Assembly (NCBI GenBank): GCA_019671135.1
Contig: JAHRHY010000028.1
Location: forward strand, 186,001-250,000
Direction of reading: 5' to 3'
Source of the DNA: Linnemannia hyalina
Taxonomy: Eukaryota; Mortierellomycota; Mortierellomycetes; Mortierellales; Mortierellaceae
DNA: 64,000 nucleotides
Shown: in pieces, positions 35,792-44,608 of the stretch
Numbering within the stretch: position 1 is the first letter of the stretch
Layout: each line of letters begins with the position of its first letter
Position numbers and translations under genes: made by a program
The notes under the pieces: model-generated
The model's database searches: none
What the model saw: the letters and a program-made list of their open reading frames with translations, nothing else
What the model was told of the DNA's origin: nothing

Positions 35792-35991
35792 CAGTCAGGG
35801 CCACGAAGTATGGTACTAAGGAATAGAATATGATTGAATTGGGTCATGTTACCAATTCAAAAGAACTACTTCAAAAGCACAGGTCCAAGGTGCTGGTACT
35901 ATAATCCCTTAGTGCCCGCACGGCTATCATGTCTCAAATGAATTGTTTCCCTGTTCTAAATCCTTAGTACCATACTTCGTGGCCCTGACTG
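35792..35991. mobile_element. 200-bp MITE with 31-bp TIRs, TA target site
   Basis: Left end starts CAGTCAGGGCCACGAAGTAT followed by GGTACTAAGGA. The right end is its exact reverse complement over 31 bases. The element is flanked by TA on each side (35790-35791 and 35992-35993), as for Tc1/mariner and pogo elements. The interior is AT-rich without an open frame. Copy A of the duplication lacks it at the equivalent place (about 28680), so it inserted after the duplication. Confidence 0.92.
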
Positions 35992-36223
35992 TACATACAT
36001 CGCCGCTAGCTTCTCTCCACCTCTACACTTCTTTTTGCAAGATAATGCACATTTTACTATGAAATGTCTAGTTATTCTCTCTGTGGGACTCAACAACCCA
36101 AAAATGGTTCTGAAAGCTAAAGCATATATCACGTGTACGGTTATTTTATGTATCACATGACTAGATATCCTGTGAAGTTTTTGGATCAAGAACATCCAAA
36201 AAACACAACCAATATCTGAAAAT

Positions 36224-36295
36224 GGACTGCTGGCCCAATGGAAAGGCGTCTGACTACGAATCAGGAGATTGCAGGTTCGACCCCTGCGTAGTTCA
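36224..36295 (+). tRNA. tRNA-Arg(ACG)
   Basis: A 72-base cloverleaf. The acceptor stem GGACTGC pairs with GTAGTTC (two G-U pairs), followed by the discriminator A. D arm GCCC-AATGGAAA-GGC. Anticodon arm TCTGA-CTACGAA-TCAGG with anticodon ACG. T arm GCAGG-TTCGACC-CCTGC. There is no intron and no encoded CCA. It sits in DNA inserted between the duplicated blocks of copy B. All stems pair, so it looks functional. Confidence 0.93.
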
Positions 36296-37202
36296 TCTCA
36301 ATAGAGTTCTCGCTCTAGATCATTGAATCCGCTCATCGAGCGATCAATGGTTTCATTTTGCTTGCGTTTCTTTTTTTTTTGAAACCGAAATCCAACATGG
36401 TGAACAGACGAAGATATTCTGACATCCAATATCAAATTATCTTATTCCCAAGAGGACGCGGCCTAAGCCCACCAAACGATTGACAGTGGAGGCCCTTGTT
36501 TACAGGGCGACTACCAAACGGCGGTCCTGCTAGCAGTAGTTTCAATCTCATCAATGACGCCAATGATCATTGAAGATAGTGCCTCGACTTGCACAGGTCA
36601 ATGCAGGAGGGTTGTATCCTCGCATACAGGGTGCTGGGGAATACGACACGCAACGCTGTGTAGTTCGACGATCTACTTGCATTTTGGCGGATGATGAAAA
36701 TCATGGACAACTTTGTCAGTCTCTGTTGCCTTGCACGAACGTATCTCACTATCCAAGCAACGTCCTCTGAATCAGAGAAACCTTTTTAGCGAGGCGAGGA
36801 TGGCTTATAAGGCAAAAAGGTCCCAGTTTTTTGGCAATAACTTTGTAGCGTTATTTTTTTTGGTTTTTATTGCGAAGAATAACCGTGTGGGAGTGGTGAG
36901 GGATCAATAACAACAGTAAAATATACGTTGGGACGGATTGTCAGACCCTCGACATGGTCAGGCCACATTTTAAGTTACGCCCATGTTAGCATGTACCCCA
37001 CACAGAAGGAGAGGGTAAAGTAAAATGAGGCATTTGAGTGTGTGAGTGTGTGTCTGACAGTCGATATATATGTTGGATGTGTGTAAGTTGGGTATATGTG
37101 ATGGATAGATGCGATTCTCTCTGTGAGTTCGCCTCCTTAACGCCTACAAGATAGAACTCATTCCCTCACAAAGCAAGCCACACACCCTACACATACCATG
37201 AA

Positions 37203-37778
37203 ATGTCAAACACTCAAATCCCTATTAATGAGAATCACCTCTCTTCAACTGAAGATACTGCCTTAGACACCATTGTCGGGCAGCTTCAGCCCTTCACTCA
37301 AGAGGACATCACTGGCTCAGGCCTACAAGCCGACCAGGCAACCACATCTACGGACGAGGTGAGCAACACCGAGCTTCAATAGTCCCGCACAAATCCAAGA
37401 CGACAACGCGATGGACGTTGATGGCGACACATCGTCAGTCGATGTTATTGCAGACTGGGGAAGATCATCAGAGACAAGATGCAGTTGGAGAACGAAAAGA
37501 CGGCGGAGTACTCCCGGATTGCGGCAAGACGTAAGAAGGCTCTCAATCAGTTGCCACTTATGAACCGTGACGAGGCGTCCAGAGCCATCGACCAGCTCCT
37601 CGCCAGATTAGAGTCAGAGAGGAGAGAGTCGGCTGTTCGCAGACGCACCGCTGCCAGCAATCGTAAACGGATGCAGAGAGAACGTCGTGATCTCAACTAT
37701 TCCTTGCTTCGGACAAGCTCGACTATGAGTATCCCCTCCACTGTGCCCTCAACCAGTGTCAATACGTCAATGATATGA
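37203..37778 (+). pseudogene. Small broken gene of unknown function
   Basis: Three protein-like pieces lie in succession but in different frames: MSNTQIPINENHLSSTEDTA (from 37203) up to a TAG near 37380, an acidic piece DDNAMDVDGDTSSVDVIADW (about 37400-37460), and a basic helical piece KMQLENEKTAEYSRIAARRK through RRRTAASNRKRMQRERRD to the stop at 37778. A GTGAGC donor at 37359 and a TTATTGCAG at 37453 suggest an intron, but that join does not keep frame. One or two indels are the simpler reading. The basic C-terminus could bind nucleic acid. No family is recognised. Confidence 0.45.
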
Positions 37779-38592
37779 AGGCGGTCCCCGTGCATCCGTG
37801 TTTTATGGGTCCTCCCCTCATTCCCTCAGATTTCCAGATTGAGTAAGAGTAAGGATTGTCCACAGTGAAATGGGGGAGAGCAGAAGCACAAACAATAAAC
37901 ACGAAAGGACAAATCAGAAGGCGTTTCTCCATCCAAAAAAAAAATCATTTATGGATTTCCTGTTTTTCGTCTTTCTTCACCTCTTTCACTTCCCTTCGTC
38001 GCATCACTCACACACCTTTTTTTTCCTCCCTCTCTTTCCCTTCTTGTCATACTTCCACCCTTACGCTTAATTATGTTAAACCGCAATTGCCACAAGCACA
38101 AAAAAAATGAGGCACCAACTTGCTCCTCCGACACTACTCTACTCAGTTTCAAGCAACTTCACACCCACACCACGCTTTTACCTTAACTCTTCCTTTCGCC
38201 TTACTTTTCTCTTTGTCCGTCCTCCTTATTTATTCCCACTGGTGTAGTTTCTCTGACCCTCTCTTCTTGCATAACCAATTATGTATCATACCACAAAATT
38301 ACAAAAAGACATATGCAAGTCTCCCTGAGAGAACCGGATTGTCCGCTGTCCTTGGTTCGCCTCTCCCTTCTTGACTTAGTAATGGGTGGCTTTTTTGCAC
38401 ATGCATATCTTTTCGAGTAAGCAGTCACATCTGGACGCCACCAAAAAAATATCTTATCTCCTCCCTCTTCCCCCTTTTCTGCTCAACAATTGTGACATGT
38501 CAGAAAGGGATGATAACGAATCACCATCCTCTCCTTCATCTTACATTCACTCAACTCCATAATCTCTCACCAACAATCAAAAAATCTCCAGG
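37779..38592. other. Duplicated non-coding block and HAD-gene promoter
   Basis: Bases 37795-38350 repeat 29395-29870. From 38390 to 38592 the DNA is CT-rich and probably holds the promoter and leader of the HAD phosphatase gene. No gene is seen. Confidence 0.6.
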
Positions 38593-39720
38593 ATGCCAGC
38601 TCCCATAATCACCTTCCACCGCTCTAAAAAGCTTCCAACCCTCCTAGTCACAGACCTTGACGGAACACTCCTCAACCCGCAACACACCATCTCCCCCCGG
38701 TCTATCAAAGCCCTTTCCCTCGCCCAATCCACTTCTCCTTCTACTACCGCACCGCAACACATGCAGATAATGATAGCCTCCGGCCGCTCGCCGCGCTCAA
38801 TCCAAAAAGTCATCGATCTCTTCCACGGCCTAATGATCCCCGACGCCGTCATCTGTTGTAACGGCGCCCTGAACTATAACCCGCGGACCCGCCAGATCTC
38901 TGTCCCCCAGTTCATGCCCCTCGATCAAGCTCTGGAGATGGTCCAGACTCTTCGTGCTCAGATCCGCGGGTTCGTAACGCTCAGGGAGAAGGTCCCAGAA
39001 AAGTCTCTCTTGAACCCAGACCAGTACCTCCTCCAGGACCAGAACCAGGACCCCACCACAAACAACCAAGGAGGAATGCAAGGACGACCAGGCTTCTCGT
39101 GTGAAGCGATCTACTTCCTTAACCCCTACACCGGTCCACAGCCCCCAACAGGCTGGACACCCCAATACGCCCAAGACACGACCTTTGTCTGCGACAAGAC
39201 CTGGGAATCCGAACGGAAGCACAGCATCTATTACGACTACACCTCCATCGACTCTTTCGAACAGTTCGTCCAGTCTTTACATGGTCGAGGAGGAATCGTA
39301 AAGTTGATGGCTCTCGATCGCAACCGTTCCGCCCCTGCCGTCTACGAGTCCCTCCCTTCCCCTCTTAACTCCCCCACCACCACCACCACCACCACCACCA
39401 CCACCACCATCACCTCCTCCACAGGAAACCAGCGTCCAGGTCTGACGCTAACCTACTCAGGCCCCTATTTCCTCGAGATCTCGGCCGCGGGTGTCAACAA
39501 AGGTCTCGGCCTCTCTGCCTACTGCGCCCTGCACAACATTCCCCGGGAAGAAGTAGTGGCGTTTGGGGACTTGTTGAACGATGCCGAAATGTTACAGTTT
39601 GCGGGCTTAGGGTTGTGTATGGAGAATGGACATGAGGATATGAAGATGTTGGCGGATCGGGTTATTGGGACGAATGCGGAGGATGGGGTTGCTGTTGAGG
39701 TTGAGTCTTGGTTTGCATAG
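38593..39720 (+). CDS. Cof-type HAD-superfamily phosphatase
   Basis: A single-exon gene of 375 residues. All four HAD motifs are visible: motif I, DLDGTLL (Asp21 the nucleophile, Asp23 the acid/base), motif II in MIASGRSP (about residue 60), motif III in AAGVNKGLGL (catalytic Lys, about residue 300) and motif IV in FGDLLNDAEML (about residue 325). Their order and the large cap between motifs II and III fit the Cof/IIB class, whose members dephosphorylate sugar phosphates, nucleotides or flavin intermediates; the substrate cannot be told here. The cap contains a Thr run encoded by a CCA tract (39370-39411). The protein is longer than bacterial Cof enzymes (about 270 residues) because of cap insertions. 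No targeting signal is evident, so it is probably cytosolic. The start is the first ATG of the frame. Confidence 0.9.
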   Translation: MPAPIITFHRSKKLPTLLVTDLDGTLLNPQHTISPRSIKALSLAQSTSPSTTAPQHMQIMIASGRSPRSIQKVIDLFHGLMIPDAVICCNGALNYNPRTRQISVPQFMPLDQALEMVQTLRAQIRGFVTLREKVPEKSLLNPDQYLLQDQNQDPTTNNQGGMQGRPGFSCEAIYFLNPYTGPQPPTGWTPQYAQDTTFVCDKTWESERKHSIYYDYTSIDSFEQFVQSLHGRGGIVKLMALDRNRSAPAVYESLPSPLNSPTTTTTTTTTTTITSSTGNQRPGLTLTYSGPYFLEISAAGVNKGLGLSAYCALHNIPREEVVAFGDLLNDAEMLQFAGLGLCMENGHEDMKMLADRVIGTNAEDGVAVEVESWFA

Positions 39721-40296
39721 AGAGAGAGAGAGAGGGAGATAGAGGTGGGGTTGTAAAGACTTTGTAGACAATTAATATCAATAATATAAATTATAGTTGA
39801 AGGGGTTTTATTTTTTTTGTGGTTTAAAAAGGCTGTTACTACAGAGAGAGGGAGAAGATGACCAATGGTATGATTCATGAAGGAAAGGAAAATAAGGCAT
39901 AGGATAAGAAATAGAAGAGGCCAAGAGTTGAGGGGGATTATTTTTGGTTGAAAATGCAAGGAACGCAAAATGATGCAAGAAAGAGGTAGAAATGAAAGGA
40001 GTGGAGAGAAAGAGGGGGGCTTTGATGTTGGAATGTTGCAAGTTGTACAATGGAGGAGGCTGAAAGGAAGGAAAAGCATGAAAAAAAACGAAATTATGAT
40101 CTACACGGAAAAAAGCAAAAGAAATAAACGGAAGAGAAAAAAAAAGATGGTGGTGGTGGTAGGGCGAAAGATGGTCAATCCCGCTTCGGTGTATCCTCTG
40201 TGATGGAACTGGCAATATCACTCAGACGACAAAAGCTCCCGAATGTATATTGGAATGCCGATTCAGATGGAAACTTCCTATCAGCAGAGCGACGAA
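39721..40296. other. Convergent intergenic region
   Basis: Lies between the 3' ends of the HAD gene and the minus-strand HAPSTR1-like gene. A GA repeat (39719-39736) and A-rich DNA are present; no gene is seen. Confidence 0.6.
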
Positions 40297-41354
40297 CTAC
40301 TCGCCTTCATGTCGACGGCCACGCTTGAAGGGAGGCTGGTCGTGAAAGGCGCCGAAAGAGTCCATGAGGTTGAGGTTGAGGGGCTGATTGACCATCATGC
40401 GACCATTGTTGCCGACCATGTTATTGTTGATGTTGTTGTTATTGTTGTTGGTTCCAGTGATCATTCGATTTGCAGCCATGTTAATGTCCTGCAAGGCATA
40501 TCGTCTTTTCAAAGAATCGACTGCCATCTGATGACCTATTCCACCTTCCTGTCCTGGAAAGATGCTCTGGAAGGCTCCTGCTCCTACTTGACCAGCTCCC
40601 ACTCCAGGGTGGAAGATCGGTGCTGTGAATGTAAACGCATCACTTGGAAAAATCGAGCTCGGTGATGCAATTGATGACGACAACCTGGGACCACCGCCTC
40701 CGCCCCCATTGCTGACAAGAGCATGCTGCTGCTGCTGCTGTTGGAGCTGTTGCTGTTGTTGTTGATGATGGAGTTGCTGTTGTTGTTGGAGGTGCTGCTG
40801 CTGTTCCATTGTCTGCTGTTGTTGTTGTTGCTGAAGGAACTGCTGCTGCTGCTGCTGTTCCTGTTGGTGTTGCTGCTCCTGCTGCTGCTGCTGCTGGTGC
40901 AAAAGCTGTTGTTGATGCAATTGCTGCTGTTGCTGTTCATGTGCCTGCTGGGCTTGCAACTGCTGTTGCTGTTGCTGCTGTTGGTGAAGGTGCAACTCAT
41001 TTCCGGTGGCAACACCAGCAACAGCAGCCGCAGAATTGCAGTTCATGGCCCGAGCGTTCGCGATGAACCGAACAACATCATCGATTGACAAGCTGGTTGT
41101 CTGTCGAATCTCATCCTCACTCATCCCTAGGTCTTTCTTTTCCTGAACAACAGGGTGGGTCGTAATAAAAGCCAATAAATCCTGGAGGGCGGCCTCGTAT
41201 CCCTTGGCATGTTCTGCACGTTGGTTTTTGAGAGAGTCCTTGTAGAGCTGCGTCACCGACAATGCCGCAGCCTTGAATGATGCCAGCAGGACCTGTTCGG
41301 GCGTCTCTCCTATGTCCGCAGTCGGCGCTGTAAGTGTGGGGTTGTTGTTGTTGC

Positions 41355-41413
<59 letters not shown>

Positions 41414-41610
41414 GGCTGTCCTCCTTGTGCATGAGTGTGTCCATGTCCATGCCCGGCCTCGGAGGTAGCGAGGGAGGGATGCTGAGAGGAGACAGGAGTG
41501 ACGGCAGGAGAGGTTAGATTGGGACTTGCGACGGCGGGTTGTTGTGGGGTATTGGGTCCATTGGTGATGGTGTGGTGTTGATGTTGGTTGGTGTTTGTCC
41601 GGATGGTCAT
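40297..41610 (-). CDS. HAPSTR1/C16orf72-like (DUF4588) protein, poly-Gln
   Basis: 437 residues when started at the ATG 41610-41608 (MTIRTNTNQHQHH). The frame stays open upstream to 41934, but that part is hydrophobic, pyrimidine-encoded leader-like sequence and I exclude it. The conserved block (about residues 115-180) reads LLASFKAAALSVTQLYKDSL, then a helix with KGYEAALQDLLAFI and SIDDVVRFIANARAMN, matching the layout of C16orf72/HAPSTR1, a nuclear stress-response adaptor that works with the E3 ligase HUWE1 in animals. A poly-Asn run (GTT tract 41340-41411) precedes the block. Long Gln/His runs follow, then LKRRYALQDINMAANRMI, and the C-terminus PPFKRGRRHEGE could be a nuclear localisation signal. 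Role in the fungus is inferred from the family only. Confidence 0.75.
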
Positions 41611-42521
41611 ATAAGTAACAGACAGAGGAGTGTCTCTTGGAATGCGGACGGAGGTGGAGTTGGCTTGGTCGAGATCGATTGGAGGGAGAGGTTGGGTATG
41701 TGTTTGTGGGAGAAGGAGAAGAACGAAGGAGTTGAAGAGGAAGGAAGTGAGAATAAAAAAAGAGGACAGGGTCAAGGGGTAGAGAAAGGATAGTAATAAC
41801 AAAAGTAAGAATAGGAGATGATGATAATGAAATGAAAGAGAGGGGTGAGTAGCTTGTGATAGAGTGAAAGGGGGAAGCAAAGGGGTCAAGAAACAAAGTG
41901 GAGTTACCAGAAGGCAAAAACAATGACAAAACAAAGGCAGAGAACCCTGTTATCCAGAAAAATCCTTTCACAGGTGATATGCAGAGTTTGTTTGAACTGA
42001 CTGAGCAGCAGCTGGGGTTGAAAAAAAAAAAAAAAAAGACAAGAGCAGGCGTTAATTTCGTATCAAAAATATTAAGGGTTGTTCATTGAATCACATGACC
42101 GCCGCCTTGGATGTTTCCACCTTCTTCCAATTGCCCCGCATTCTCGCATGTCCCAGTTTGAGCAGGGCAAGAGCCCCAGTTTTCTGTCTTTCCTTGTGCC
42201 TGTTCCTGTGTGCCCTCTTTTCTGTGTCCATCCATCCCGAGAGGTCATTCATCTCTCACTAGCACCGCGTCATACATGTCCCAGAATACCTCGTTTTTGT
42301 ACTCTCCACTCTCCACTCCACTCCACCAGCCAACCAACACTTAACAAACAACCGCAGTTTCAACGGACGAAAGAAAGTGGTGTGTTCTTCAACAGTCCAC
42401 TCCAAAGGGCAATCCAACGGCGAACCTTCTTCATCAAATACTCCCACGGACAATGGTTCCTTTGTGACGCTATCACGGACTCACCGTCCTAACCAGGCAT
42501 TCCATTTCTTAGAGGAACAGG
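41611..42521. other. Divergent promoter region
   Basis: Lies between the HAPSTR1-like gene (minus) and uridine phosphorylase (plus). It contains the purine-rich leader of the former, an A15 run at about 42020 and otherwise unremarkable sequence. No gene is supported. Confidence 0.5.
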
Positions 42522-42529
42522 TATAAAAA
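42522..42529 (+). promoter_or_regulatory. TATA box of uridine phosphorylase gene
   Basis: TATAAAAA sits 129 bases upstream of the uridine phosphorylase ATG, followed by a T/C-rich stretch and an A/C-rich leader. It is the best TATA element near a gene start in the window. Confidence 0.6.
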
Positions 42530-42657
42530 GGAGGTTGCTCGTTCATTTTTTTTTTCTTTCTTTTCTTCACACTCCATCCACTCCTCCACTCCATTCATCA
42601 ACAACAACAACCACATTCCCATTCCCCTTTTCATCCCTAAAACACACTCTACCCAAC

Positions 42658-44112
42658 ATGTCTATGTCTAACGCCAACTTCCCTATGGACGCCGAAGGTC
42701 GTACCTAGTAAGTCATTTTTTTTTCAGTTTATTTCTCCACACTCGTCCTTGCTTTCTGTATGTTGCGCATACCAATCATCTACTCTCCTGCCTGGATCAA
42801 TTGAACCATTTGCTCAACTCCTCCGGTCTTCCCCTCACCTGCTCACACCCATCCCCTACCTCTTCACCTTCTAACTAATAGCCACGTCGGAGTCAAGCGT
42901 GGAGAGCTCGCCAACAGGATCATCACAGTCGGAGACCCCGCCCGCGCCATTGTCCTCTCCCGCACCCTTGATGGTGTCGATCCCTCCGCCCCTGTCAAAT
43001 CTATCTCGGCCAACTTGTTCAGCCATGCCTCTCACCGTGGGTTCTTGACTATCACTGGACGCTATAAGGGTACCCCCGTCTCCATTGTTGCTATCGGTAC
43101 GTTACGTTTGTTTGTTTGGTTTATTTGTTTGTGCGATGTTGATCTGTGGTGTTATTATATTTGTGGAAGAGGAGAGAGAAGGAAGTGCCTACACTTTTCC
43201 TGGTTGCTGGGATCATTTCGTTCCAAGGCTACGCGTCTTCTTTTTTTTAAGAATCAAGCAAGAAGGAAATGTTGTTGATCAGCGGCTCTGTGTTTGCTTT
43301 TTTTTATCATTTGGAAGGAAAAGAACAATAGGGGGGTAGCTTGAATTGTTTGTTTCTGACATTTCTTCTTCCTTCTTTCACATGGATACATCTTACCAAT
43401 AGGAATGGGAGTGTCGATGATGGACTTTTTCGTGCGCGAGTGCAGAGCTGTGGTTGACGGACCCATGACTATCATCCGTCTGGGTTCCTGCGGTTCCCTT
43501 TCCGACGCCAAGGTCGGTGACATCTGTGTCCCTTCCTCCTCCTACCTCGTCCAGCGCAACTACGACTACTTTGCCGAGGATTCCTCTGCCTCCTCTGCAT
43601 CGCCTTATATCCTCTCAAAGAAGTTCGATGCCGACCCCGAAGTCACTGCGACACTTGTCAAGAACATGAGCGCACAGTTGGGCGACAACCACGTCTGGAA
43701 TGGCATCAACGCCACTGCTGATTCGTTCTATTCCTCCCAGGGTCGCCAGGACGAGAACTTTGTCGACAACAACCAGGAGCTGTTTACTGAGTTGGTCAAG
43801 TATGAGCCCGGAACCCTTACATTGGAGATGGAGACGTTCTTGTTGTACCATTTGGCCAGGACATCGACTGTTGCACCCCTGAAGGAGGAGTCGAAGGTGA
43901 AGGCTGCTGCGACTTCGAACAAGCATTCGATTCGTGCGGGTGCTTGCATGATGGTTTTCGCTCAGCGCAAGTCGAACGAGTTTATCTCCAAGGAGGATGT
44001 TGCCCGTGTCGAGCCCCTTGCTGGAAAGGCTGTCTTTGATTCTCTGGTCGAGGTTTCCTTGGGTGACGAGAGTGAGCTCCATGCTACCGAGGGCAGTGTC
44101 TGGGCTTTGTAA
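42658..44112 (+). CDS. Uridine phosphorylase (nucleoside phosphorylase family I)
   Basis: Three exons: 42658-42707, 42882-43096, 43403-44112. Introns have GTAAGT and GTACGT donors and AATAG acceptors. The frame is kept, giving 324 residues. The enzyme splits uridine and phosphate into uracil and ribose-1-phosphate in pyrimidine salvage, in the cytosol. Visible family features: HVGVKRGELANRIITVGDPA near the N-terminus (the GDPARA phosphate-binding loop), TGRYKGTPVSIVAIGMGVSM, the RLGSCGSLSDAKVGDICVPS turn, and TLEMETFLLYHLA (nucleoside-binding Glu-Met-Glu). The C-terminal ~80 residues contain a Lys/Ala-rich insertion. The length is slightly above bacterial Udp (about 253). A TATA box lies upstream. 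The exon 1/2 junction falls inside the Tyr codon of GRTYHVGV. Confidence 0.93.
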
Positions 44113-44608
44113 ATTACCTTTAGTCTCTCTTACTAGAATGATCTCCTTTTCACCTTTCGACCATGTACAAAAACACTAAAATATATACCGCTCCTTTCGC
44201 TCTTTGTTACCTATTTGTCTGCCTATGTCCTGTTTGAATGCGCCATATGTCTGTTGTCTCTTTTTATTAGTGCGATGCTCTTCGGATGCGGTGCTCCATG
44301 GTTGTAACAATGGTTGGTTTGTAGTGGCGGTGGCGTCGTTCCAATTTGCTCGTTCTAATTCTGGACATGGACACAGTCGAAAATTAATTATGAGACTCTA
44401 GAGAGAAAGAACAAAAGGGCCACACCCATCTTCGTGCTTAATGGCATTCATTCCTTCCCCCTCTTTAGTCATTCATTCTTTTTTTCTTTGACACTTCCAA
44501 CCTTTTCTTCCTCTCATTCGCCTACACAAAGGAGGAACCCCCCACACAAAAACAACAACCACAACTTACCTTTTTGCTTCCATCTTTACAGCAAACATCA
44601 CCACAACC
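44113..44608. other. Intergenic region upstream of the Swi5-like gene
   Basis: The 3' flank of uridine phosphorylase, then a T/C-rich stretch (44450-44520) and A/C-rich leader before the next ATG. No gene or RNA is seen. Confidence 0.6.

Larger units (their letters stand above)
33145..38350. repeat. Segmental duplication, copy B (deleted copy)
   Basis: Second copy of the 21.0-29.9 kb segment. Relative to copy A it lacks about 2.26 kb (junction near 35321, where copy A 23285 meets 25549 with the shared bases TGTCG) and about 2.6 kb (junction near 35573, copy A 25790 meeting 28410). It gains a 200-bp MITE at 35792, and between 36020 and 37790 it carries unrelated DNA that includes a tRNA gene. 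Confidence 0.85.

Noticed and set aside
40723..41088. Leu-rich plus-strand frame
   Set aside because: Antisense of the CAG-type poly-Gln tract in the HAPSTR1-like gene.
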